A stretch of DNA of 64,000 nucleotides from Acidisarcina sp. (lineage in GTDB: Bacteria > Acidobacteriota > Terriglobia > Terriglobales > Acidobacteriaceae). Both the position numbers and the translations under genes were made by a program. The notes below the pieces were generated by a model. It made no database searches and was not told the DNA's origin. It worked only from the letters and a program-made list of their open reading frames with translations. Within the stretch, counting starts at the first letter, position 1. Each line of letters opens with the position of its first letter. Positions 53,886 through 61,016 of the stretch are shown one piece after another. The stretch is from NCBI GenBank assembly GCA_035539175.1, contig DATLIY010000010.1, forward strand, positions 62,001-126,000. Reading direction: 5' to 3'.

Positions 53886-54374
53886 GTGAGATCCAAAAAT
53901 ATTGTGTCCCAGACCCTAACAGGCGCTGTTCTCGCCGGGCTGCTCGCAACCGGAGCTATGGCTCAAACGCAGCGATCAAGCAAACAGGACGACCTGAGCC
54001 AGGATCGCACCGAGCGCAAAGTCGACCAGCGCGCCATCAATCGCGATCGGGAGAAGATCGAACGCGATACCAGGCAGTTTGGCGCCAGCAGCCAGCAGGT
54101 TGCAGCTGACAAAAAGCAGCTTGCTGAGGATGAGACGACAAGCTACCGCGCCCAGCAGGATATCAACCAGCATCAGGATCAAAACCAGGACCGCGCCACA
54201 GCCAATGCGGATCAGCGCGCCATCAACCGCGATCGGGAGAAGATCGAGCGCGATACCAAGCAGTTTGGCGCCAACAGCCCACAGGTCGCGGCTGATAAAA
54301 AGCAACTAGCTGAGGACGAAACGACAAGCTATAGAACCCATCGTGACCTCAACCAGGATAACTCGAAGCAATAA
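53886..54374 (+). CDS. Secreted protein with two 62-residue tandem repeats
   Basis: Protein of 162 residues from GTG, preceded by AAGGAG with 5-nt spacing. The signal peptide ends near ATGAMAQ. The mature part is two near-identical units (about 47-95 and 109-157), each carrying DQRAINRDREKIERDT and then QVAADKKQLAEDETTSYR. The units are rich in charged and polar residues and likely form extended helices. No family is recognised. Similar repeat-rich exported proteins occur near starvation or desiccation genes; no role is claimed. It ends in a terminator shared with the convergent CRTAC1 gene. Confidence 0.72.
   Translation: MRSKNIVSQTLTGAVLAGLLATGAMAQTQRSSKQDDLSQDRTERKVDQRAINRDREKIERDTRQFGASSQQVAADKKQLAEDETTSYRAQQDINQHQDQNQDRATANADQRAINRDREKIERDTKQFGANSPQVAADKKQLAEDETTSYRTHRDLNQDNSKQ
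54024..54356 (+). repeat. Two direct DNA repeats encoding the 62-residue units
   Basis: Repeat 1 starts about 54024 and repeat 2 about 54210, a period of 186 bp. The copies share most bases over about 147 bp, for example GCGCGCCATCAA-CGCGATCGGGAGAAGATCGA-CGCGATACCA; in the stretches compared most base differences are silent, with only a few residue changes. This suggests recent duplication with selection for the protein. Confidence 0.8.
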
Positions 54375-54436
54375 ATACTGAGCTTGATTCCTGTTCGGGC
54401 GATTTCTGGAAACAGCTGTTGCATTACAGCTTCTTC

Positions 54437-54491
54437 GAAGCGCCGGCTTCGAACCTCTCTCATCGTCGAGCGATACCGGCGCTTCTTTTTT
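54437..54491. terminator. Terminator between convergent duplicated-protein and CRTAC1 genes
   Basis: GAAGCGCCGG (54437-54446) pairs with CCGGCGCTTC (54476-54485) and is followed by TTTTTT, a strong plus-strand terminator. The opposite side lacks a clear T-tract. Confidence 0.85.
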
Positions 54492-54518
54492 CCTGAGAGG
54501 GTGGAGGCACCGAAGGCT

Positions 54519-56282
54519 CTAATGCTTCGGCGCAGGTACGATCCTTGACCTGTCGACCACGCCGCTGCCTTCCAGCACCGCGTAGAACTTGTCCGCGGCC
54601 AGGTCCTTGATGGTTTCCACCTTACCGGAGGGCCAGTGAATTTCCAGGCTGTCGATCTTCGTTGCTTGTGCCAGCCCGAAGTGGATGCGGAGGTCGTTCT
54701 GGGAAATGTAACTGCCGCCGCTATGAATCTCGTCTGTCTGCGTCATTCCCCCAGCTACAAGCTTCAGCTTGGCACCGATAGCCAGCCGGTTGCTCCTGGT
54801 TCCAGCAAGTTCGAAGCTCACCCAATGCATGCCGGGAACTCCCTGGTTGCGCAGCACAGTAGGTGGCCCGTCGATATCGCTGTAGATAGCATCTACCTGT
54901 CCGTCGTTGAAGAGGTCTCCAAAGACTATACTGCGCGCAGCCTGCGGCAGAAGGATTGAGGGGCCGCTCTGGCTGCTGGCGTCGCAGAATCTCCCGTTCT
55001 TCTCGTTGAGAAAGACGTTCTTGGGCTCGAGATATTTTGCGCCGGTGGTGAGCACGTCCACCTGTGGATAGACGTGCCCGTTGACGGCCACAATGTCGAG
55101 CCACCCATCGTTATCCAGATCGACAAACCCCGTGCCCCATCCCACCCATGGCAGCGATGGCACCGCCAGCCCGGCCTCATGCGTTACATCCTTGAAGTCC
55201 CAGTCGCCGTTGTTGCGATAGAGCACCTTGTACTCGTTCTCGTAGCTGGTGGAGTAGATGGCCGGCAGGCCGGAATGCAGATAGTCGCCGATGGCTACGC
55301 CCATGTTGGCCTGTTCCGATCCATCGGCGTTGACTGCCGTTCCCGACTCCAACCCAATCTCGGTGAACTTGCCATTGCCCTCGTTGCGATAGAGAAAGTT
55401 CGGAGTGGAATCATTCGCAACAAAGATGCTGGGGCGGCCTGTATTGTTGAAGTCCGACCAAGCGACCGTCAACCCATAGTAGCCTCCAGGATCGTCGACT
55501 CCCGCTTGCCTGGAAACATCAGTGAATGTGCCATCGCCGTTGTTGTGGAAGAGCGAATCTCCGGCACCCTTCAGCCCGCGGGGACCACACTGCACCTCAA
55601 CTCCCCGATACTTGCAGGTCGGCGCGCTGCCGAACTTCGGCGGATCCTGAAAGTTCAGATCGACGTAATTGGACACCATCAGGTCCAGAAAACCATCGCC
55701 ATCGTAATCGCCAAATGCTGAACCCATAGACCATCGCCCATCGCTCACCCCCGCCTGTTTTGCGACATCGGTGAATGTGCCGTCGCCATTGTTGCGATAC
55801 AGAACATTGCCGCCGTGACAGGTGATGTACATGTCGGGCCAGCCATCGTTGTTGTAATCGCCCACCGAGCCGCCCATGGCGAAACAGGGCGTTGCCACAC
55901 CCGCCTTGTCCGTTACGTCGGTAAAGGTTCCGTCATGGTTGTTGTGGTAGAGCGCGCCCCTCGCAGTCTTTCCAGCATTTGCCATCGCCACGCTGGGGGC
56001 GTTGGTAAAGTACACGTCGACCCAGCCATCGCGATCGTAATCCAGCAGCAGGATGCCGCCAGTCATCGATTCGATGATGATCTTCTTTTCAGGATCGGAG
56101 GTGTGCTTGAAGTGGATTCCGGTCTTCGCGGTGACATCGACGAGTTGCGGAATGACCCGGCCGCTGCACTTTTCTCCGGTATCTTGTGTGCTCTGGCCGC
56201 TCACCAGAGGCTGCGCAACCAGCAATGCGACTCCGATCGCAAGGATGCGCCGCAGAGTCCCGGAGTGTTGCCGCTGTTGCAT
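54519..56282 (-). CDS. Exported CRTAC1-type FG-GAP/ASPIC-UnbV protein (paralog 3)
   Basis: Protein of 587 residues from MQQRQHSG; GGGAG lies 5 nt upstream, so 56282 is preferred over 56300. A signal peptide ends near PLVSGQS. FG-GAP blades (LLDYDRDGWVDVYFTN, VGDYNNDGWPDMYITC, FGDYDGDGFLDLMVSN) and an ASPIC/UnbV domain (IHFGLAQATKIDSLEIHWPSG) are as in the paralogs, but this copy is more diverged and lacks their C-terminal Cys tail. Function unknown. Confidence 0.89.
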   Translation of the reverse strand: MQQRQHSGTLRRILAIGVALLVAQPLVSGQSTQDTGEKCSGRVIPQLVDVTAKTGIHFKHTSDPEKKIIIESMTGGILLLDYDRDGWVDVYFTNAPSVAMANAGKTARGALYHNNHDGTFTDVTDKAGVATPCFAMGGSVGDYNNDGWPDMYITCHGGNVLYRNNGDGTFTDVAKQAGVSDGRWSMGSAFGDYDGDGFLDLMVSNYVDLNFQDPPKFGSAPTCKYRGVEVQCGPRGLKGAGDSLFHNNGDGTFTDVSRQAGVDDPGGYYGLTVAWSDFNNTGRPSIFVANDSTPNFLYRNEGNGKFTEIGLESGTAVNADGSEQANMGVAIGDYLHSGLPAIYSTSYENEYKVLYRNNGDWDFKDVTHEAGLAVPSLPWVGWGTGFVDLDNDGWLDIVAVNGHVYPQVDVLTTGAKYLEPKNVFLNEKNGRFCDASSQSGPSILLPQAARSIVFGDLFNDGQVDAIYSDIDGPPTVLRNQGVPGMHWVSFELAGTRSNRLAIGAKLKLVAGGMTQTDEIHSGGSYISQNDLRIHFGLAQATKIDSLEIHWPSGKVETIKDLAADKFYAVLEGSGVVDRSRIVPAPKH

Positions 56283-56515
56283 CTTTCTCCCGCTCCCCAT
56301 AGGTAGATCTTGGCAAATTGTACTGGACCCAAGATCCCAATGGGTCGCCAGGCATCGCCCGAGAAAGATGCTCCCTCGGAATCGTCCTCACGGAGTGCAC
56401 CTCTGGTAGAGAGAATGCGGCGGCGACGCTTGCAGCACCCTTTCGCACGGGAAACGCTTTTCACCTGTAACGTTGAGCACGCTGCGTTTATACTCGACTG
56501 CCTGAGGAGGAATCC

Positions 56516-57076
56516 ATGTTCTCTCGTCGATTCGCGTCACTTAGGACCACGAATTTCATTGGCACAACCGTCATGCTCGCCGCCCTGGTGGCTGCGGTCT
56601 TTGCGATTCCCGCACGCGCCGCCGACCCGGCATCCGGCCAGACCTCGGTTCTGCATGCTGCGGACGCGACCAAGCTCCTTCCCGCCTCGGTCTTCTATCG
56701 CGGACAAACCGCACCTGTTCAGAGCCGGAATTCGGGCGGCGTCCGCTTTGCGGATGGCATGCTCGTACTGATCTGCAACGTCGATAACTCGGGTTACTCG
56801 AGCGGCGTCCAGCAGAAGTTCACGGCATACCTGCTAACCGAAGTTCCTCTGGATATGGGGGGCAAGCATCTGCCGGCAGGCGCCTATGGGCTAGGCATTG
56901 TTTCAGGACAAGTCATGGTCACCGATATCGGAGCGAACGACGTGCTGCAAACCAAGAGCACCGCCGACGCCAACCTGAAGCGGCCGATGCCTCTGCAGGT
57001 TATCGCTGACGCGACTGCTGGCCATTACCGTGTCTATTTCGGTCGCGACTATTTCGTATTGTCCCGCGCAAAGTAG
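56516..57076 (+). CDS. Secreted protein of unknown function
   Basis: Protein of 186 residues, start preceded by GAGGAGGAATCC. A signal peptide ends near IPARA. The rest includes KLLPASVFYRGQTAPVQSRN, FADGMLVLICNVDNSGY and LPAGAYGLGIVSGQVMVTDIG, likely a small beta-sandwich. No family was recognised; relatives are typical Acidobacteriota hypothetical proteins. It is followed by a stable hairpin at 57084-57113. Confidence 0.8.
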   Translation: MFSRRFASLRTTNFIGTTVMLAALVAAVFAIPARAADPASGQTSVLHAADATKLLPASVFYRGQTAPVQSRNSGGVRFADGMLVLICNVDNSGYSSGVQQKFTAYLLTEVPLDMGGKHLPAGAYGLGIVSGQVMVTDIGANDVLQTKSTADANLKRPMPLQVIADATAGHYRVYFGRDYFVLSRAK

Positions 57077-57083
57077 AGTTTGT

Positions 57084-57113
57084 GGGTGAGGCTTCGGAAC
57101 CGAGGCCTCGCCC
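57084..57113. terminator. Hairpin between convergent secreted-protein and PqqD genes
   Basis: GGGTGAGGCTTCGG (57084-57097) can pair with CCGAGGCCTCGCCC (57100-57113), a stem of up to 14 bp with two G-U pairs. No T-tract follows. It lies 7 nt after the stop codon. Confidence 0.6.
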
Positions 57114-57158
57114 GCAGTTCCAGCGCTCGATGAGCGCGGCCGCCTGAGATGCAAAGGC

Positions 57159-57455
57159 TCAAAGCGTGGTATCGCGCGCTTCTACGAGCCCTTCCTCCGC
57201 CATCTCCTCAAAGAGAGCCAGCAAATCGCGTTCGATCACCGACGGCTCGGCGTCGTACTCATTTGCCAGTTGTGCGGTCAGATCCGAGATGCGGACAGGA
57301 ACGGCGATGCGGCTCCATATCTCGCTGCCCGTCACGCCCAACCCATAACACTTGCTGCGCTCCAGGCTCATCAGGACGGTTTCTCCCGCAACGTTGGCGG
57401 ATACCGGAGTGGCACTACGGGCAATGACGGTATTGGAATGAATTGCGACAGTCAT
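57159..57455 (-). CDS. PqqD-like protein
   Basis: Protein of 98 residues with the PqqD layout: VLMSLERSKCYGLGVTGSEIW, then ISDLTAQLANEYDAEPSVIERD and LLALFEEMAEEGLVE. PqqD-like proteins are RiPP recognition elements or are found in exopolysaccharide/exosortase-type clusters; no pqq genes are in the window. It is divergent (103 nt) from a nucleotidyltransferase gene, a pairing often seen for this family. No precursor peptide was found in the flanking gaps. Confidence 0.87.
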   Translation of the reverse strand: MTVAIHSNTVIARSATPVSANVAGETVLMSLERSKCYGLGVTGSEIWSRIAVPVRISDLTAQLANEYDAEPSVIERDLLALFEEMAEEGLVEARDTTL

Positions 57456-57558
57456 GTTGGAGACTCGGCGTATTCTGAAGTAGGTCGTGCTTCGATCCTG
57501 TTAGGCCTATGCTAGCAAATCGTGTAGAGTTCTCGAAGAAAACCGATCGCCCCGCGAT

Positions 57559-58788
57559 ATGGAGATCTATGCGCGAGAGGCTTGCGCCGCTGTGAAAGAG
57601 TCCCACGACGCAGAATTCCGCCTGATGGTTGCCTGTGCGCTTTGGCCGCGCAGAGAGGACGACAGGGAGCGAGTGCGTGACCTTGCCGGGCAGACGATCG
57701 ATTGGCAGGAATTCCTCGAGATGGTTGTGCTGCATCGGCTGGGGCCGATCGTCTACCATAACCTGCTGCACTACGCTCCGGATTGCGTTCCGGACGATAT
57801 CAAGCTCGTGCTGGAACAGCAGGCAAGCTCCCGGAGCATGGCCGTTTTTCAAGATCTGGCAGAGGTCTTCCGCCTGATCCGGCTCTTTGCAGATGCATCG
57901 ATTGGCATGCGTGTTCTCAAAGGCCTTCCGCTGGCGATTCTTGCCTATGGAGATGCCGGGCTGCGCGATCCCGGCGACACGGATCTGCTGATCGCTGAGC
58001 GGGATATTGTGGCCGCAGATGAACTGCTCCAGAAGGCCGGATATATTCGCATCGAGCCGGATGTAAAACTAACTCCGCGGCGATTCACATACTACGTTCG
58101 GCATTGGAAAGACTTTGTTTACGAGCACAGCGTTCGAGGGAATGCGGTAGAGCTTCACTGGCGTCTTACCCGCAATCGAGCTATGCCGGGAACGGAGCTC
58201 ACACGACCAGAGTCTCTCAGCCTCGTCAAAGTTGGTTCCGGCGAGATTCCGGCTCTGGCATTCGACGATTTGTTTTTGTACCTGTGCCTCCACGGCGCGC
58301 TGGATGGATGGATGCGCTTGAAGTCTCTTGCCGACATTGTGGCGATTTGCCGAAACATGGAGCCAGAAGAAATTGAGCGGCTGGCAAACCAGGCACAGAG
58401 GCTCGGCCTGCTGCCCGAAATGACGGCGGGCTTGCGCCTCGCGACGCGCATCTTCGGCGTTCGCATCGAGGGCCCTGGCCTGCTGCCCGATTCTCATCCT
58501 GCGGTACGCCGCATCTTAAAGTTTTCCTTGCAAGCCATCTCCGCAGGCGACTATCGCCTTCCGCGCGAGAGCATCTCGGGCAGGGCATGGGCCTGGTATG
58601 AAATGGGATTGAGGAGTTCCGCAGCCTATCAATGGCAAATTTTTCAGCGAGTACTCTTTCGCCCGCGTGTATGGTCACGCTTTGATCTGCCCGACTCTCT
58701 TTTCTTTCTTTATCCCCTGCTCGGTCCTTTCGAGTGGATTCTTTATCATGGTTTACCCGGAACCGCGCAACGGAACGCCGAACTCTAG
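57559..58788 (+). CDS. Nucleotidyltransferase family protein (NTP_transf_5-like)
   Basis: Protein of 409 residues. The core RVLKGLPLAILAYGDAGLRDPGDTDLLIAERD has the GDTDLL DxD motif of the Pol-beta-like fold; EHSVRGNAVELHWRLTRNRA and FDDLFLYLCLHGALDGWMRLKSLADI follow as in the family. It resembles the protein at 11030-12355 only moderately. Divergent PqqD upstream. The donor nucleotide and acceptor are unknown, and members have been linked to peptide or glycan tailoring. Confidence 0.85.
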   Translation: MEIYAREACAAVKESHDAEFRLMVACALWPRREDDRERVRDLAGQTIDWQEFLEMVVLHRLGPIVYHNLLHYAPDCVPDDIKLVLEQQASSRSMAVFQDLAEVFRLIRLFADASIGMRVLKGLPLAILAYGDAGLRDPGDTDLLIAERDIVAADELLQKAGYIRIEPDVKLTPRRFTYYVRHWKDFVYEHSVRGNAVELHWRLTRNRAMPGTELTRPESLSLVKVGSGEIPALAFDDLFLYLCLHGALDGWMRLKSLADIVAICRNMEPEEIERLANQAQRLGLLPEMTAGLRLATRIFGVRIEGPGLLPDSHPAVRRILKFSLQAISAGDYRLPRESISGRAWAWYEMGLRSSAAYQWQIFQRVLFRPRVWSRFDLPDSLFFLYPLLGPFEWILYHGLPGTAQRNAEL

Positions 58789-59085
58789 ATCACAGGGTTC
58801 TCCTGCCCTGCAAGCGCTAACTTCCAAATACAAGTCTTAGACCAGGCTGCGCGTTCTATCATTCCTTGGCATGGCGGGCCAGCTAGAGCCGAACCAGGCG
58901 CATCCAAGAGATCAAAGCGCTTCGGGCGAAGGCTCGAGATCTATCAAAAAGAATACGGTTGTAACCTCGATTCCCGAGCGCTAGTCTGACGTCGCCCGAG
59001 ACACGCAGGTTAACTCGAACCATCGATCGGCTTCATTGCAGAAAAACCCTCCGGGCGCACGAGATGTTCTGAAAAGAGGCTTTCG
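58789..59085. other. Intergenic region upstream of AI-2E family transporter
   Basis: About 297 bases with the promoter of the following gene. A weak CAGGG...CCCTG stem follows the nucleotidyltransferase stop codon. No coding or regulatory element was recognised. Confidence 0.4.
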
Positions 59086-60972
59086 GTGAGTTCTACGCGA
59101 ATAGGTTTCCTTGCAGGCGACCCACTGCTCCTCATCGCAGCCATCGTGCTTGTGTTGTACTTCGCGCAGGCCCTGCTTATCCCTCTCGCACTGGCTCTAA
59201 CGCTCTATTTCCTACTCGCGCCCGCGGTATCCCTGGTGGAGCGACTCGGCATTCCCCGGTCGCCGGCAGTCATAATCGTGGTTGTAGCTGCCTGCTGCAT
59301 TGCCGGATCCATTGGCTGGGTAGTTGAGCATCAACTGGTTGGCGTCGCGGAAGAACTGCCTGCCTATCGCGCGAACATCCGTGCCAAACTTGAAGCAGCC
59401 AACCAGCCATCGCAGGGCTCTCTCAGGCAGGCGCTTCAGTCTCTCGAAGAGATTGGAGTGGATGTCTTGAGCGGGGGCAGCACGGCAACGCCGCGTCTCG
59501 GTCGCACACCGGCAAAGGCAGCAGAAGTAGTTCACGAAGCACCAACCCGAGTTGTGATTGTCCAGCCCCCGGAGAGCCAGTTTTACGCTTTGCGCGACGT
59601 AATGCTGCGCGCGCTTCGGCCCCTGGCTACTGGCGTTATCGTTCTGGTCTTCACGCTTTACATGCTGGCCAAGCGAGAGGACTTACGCAATCGCCTGCTG
59701 CTGCTCGCGGGTATAAGTCATATCAGTTTAATGAGCCGCGCTCTGGAGGATGCTTCCACCCGGATAAGTCAGTATCTCGTCCTTCAATTTCTAGTAAATG
59801 CAGCCTATGCCGTCTGCTTCGGCATTGCCCTGTTTGCGATCGGCGTACCCAATGCGACGTTATGGGGAGTGATCGCCGGACTTTTTCGATTCATCCCCTA
59901 CATAGGTACGACAGTGGGATGTGTTTTCCCCGTTATCTACGCCTTCGCTGTGTTTGTAACCTGGTGGCCGCCACTCTTGATCCTGGCGGTATTTTTAGTT
60001 CTGGAACTTATTACTGCTAATTTTGTTGAACCGCAGCTATATGGCTCGCATACCGGCATCTCGTCTCTTGCCCTGCTGGCTACGGCGATCTTTTGGGCTG
60101 TACTGTGGGGATGGCCAGGCCTCGTGTTAGCCACGCCTTTAACCGTCTGCCTCATCGTGATGGGGCGTTATGTTCCGCAACTATCTTTCCTGCATACGTT
60201 GCTGGGAGACGAAGCAGAGTTAGCGCCCGCAGCCCGCTTCTATGAGCGACTGCTGGCCATGGATCGAGCGGAGGCGCACGACATTGCAGATCGCTTTCTG
60301 GCGGAGCATTCTCTCCAGGAACTCTACGACAGCGTCCTCATCCCAGCGTTGACTCTCGCGGAAGAGGATCGCATCAAGGGATCGTTGCGGGAAGCACAGA
60401 GTAACTTCCTTTTCTTGAGCGCGTCGGAGCTGGTAGCGGAGCTTAGCGAATTCCAAGAGCCACGCTCGACGAAAGAGAACGCAGAGAGACCTAGCGAAGA
60501 CGAGGAAAGCTGGAAGCGGTGCGCGGTTATCTGTATTCCCGCCGACGCAACGGACCGCGCCGATGAACTCACCGCGATGATGATTGCTCAACTACTGGAA
60601 CACCGTTTCCACCATACGCTTTTACTATCGCCGGCTTCCGCAACTCCCGAAGTCTTGTCAAAGCTAGCGGAGGAACCGCGCACCGTCATCTGCATATCTG
60701 CACTCCCACCCTTCGCCTTTAGTACGACAAGGGCTCTGTGCCAGACGATTCGGCAGCAACTGCATGACAATCGCATCGTAATCGGGTTGTGGAACGCCGC
60801 GGACGATGAAAGAAAGCAGATTAGTCAATTTGGCTCCGGGCGGCCCGATGCGGTTTTGAACTCGCTCGACGGAGTACTCGCAAAGATCGAGGAATGGGAC
60901 TCGCCGCCGCCCGATGAAGGCACAACGAACCTCTCCACGGACGCCTCGACGACGCAAACCGCAGAGTTCTAG
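59086..60972 (+). CDS. AI-2E/PerM family transporter with long cytoplasmic C-terminal domain
   Basis: Protein of 628 residues from a GTG start. About eight membrane helices are grouped as in the AI-2E exporter/PerM family, with helix 1-2 VLVLYFAQALLIPLALALTLYFLLAP and a C-terminal core LFRFIPYIGTTVGCVFPVIYAF and GSHTGISSLALLATAIFWAVLWGWPGLVLATPLTVCL. After about residue 375 there is a long cytoplasmic tail. Its last ~150 residues (from about 475, CAVICIPADATDRADELTA) form alternating strands and helices like a Rossmann or B12-binding-like fold. The transported substrate is unknown, since most of this family are not AI-2 exporters. Confidence 0.85.
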   Translation: MSSTRIGFLAGDPLLLIAAIVLVLYFAQALLIPLALALTLYFLLAPAVSLVERLGIPRSPAVIIVVVAACCIAGSIGWVVEHQLVGVAEELPAYRANIRAKLEAANQPSQGSLRQALQSLEEIGVDVLSGGSTATPRLGRTPAKAAEVVHEAPTRVVIVQPPESQFYALRDVMLRALRPLATGVIVLVFTLYMLAKREDLRNRLLLLAGISHISLMSRALEDASTRISQYLVLQFLVNAAYAVCFGIALFAIGVPNATLWGVIAGLFRFIPYIGTTVGCVFPVIYAFAVFVTWWPPLLILAVFLVLELITANFVEPQLYGSHTGISSLALLATAIFWAVLWGWPGLVLATPLTVCLIVMGRYVPQLSFLHTLLGDEAELAPAARFYERLLAMDRAEAHDIADRFLAEHSLQELYDSVLIPALTLAEEDRIKGSLREAQSNFLFLSASELVAELSEFQEPRSTKENAERPSEDEESWKRCAVICIPADATDRADELTAMMIAQLLEHRFHHTLLLSPASATPEVLSKLAEEPRTVICISALPPFAFSTTRALCQTIRQQLHDNRIVIGLWNAADDERKQISQFGSGRPDAVLNSLDGVLAKIEEWDSPPPDEGTTNLSTDASTTQTAEF

Positions 60973-61016
60973 CACCGTTCAAACATCGATGTAATTTACA
61001 TCCATTGCTTCTAGGT

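Noticed and set aside
54024-54356. CRISPR-like repeat array
   Set aside because: Only two long repeats, coding for protein in one frame; no spacer-repeat pattern or cas genes.
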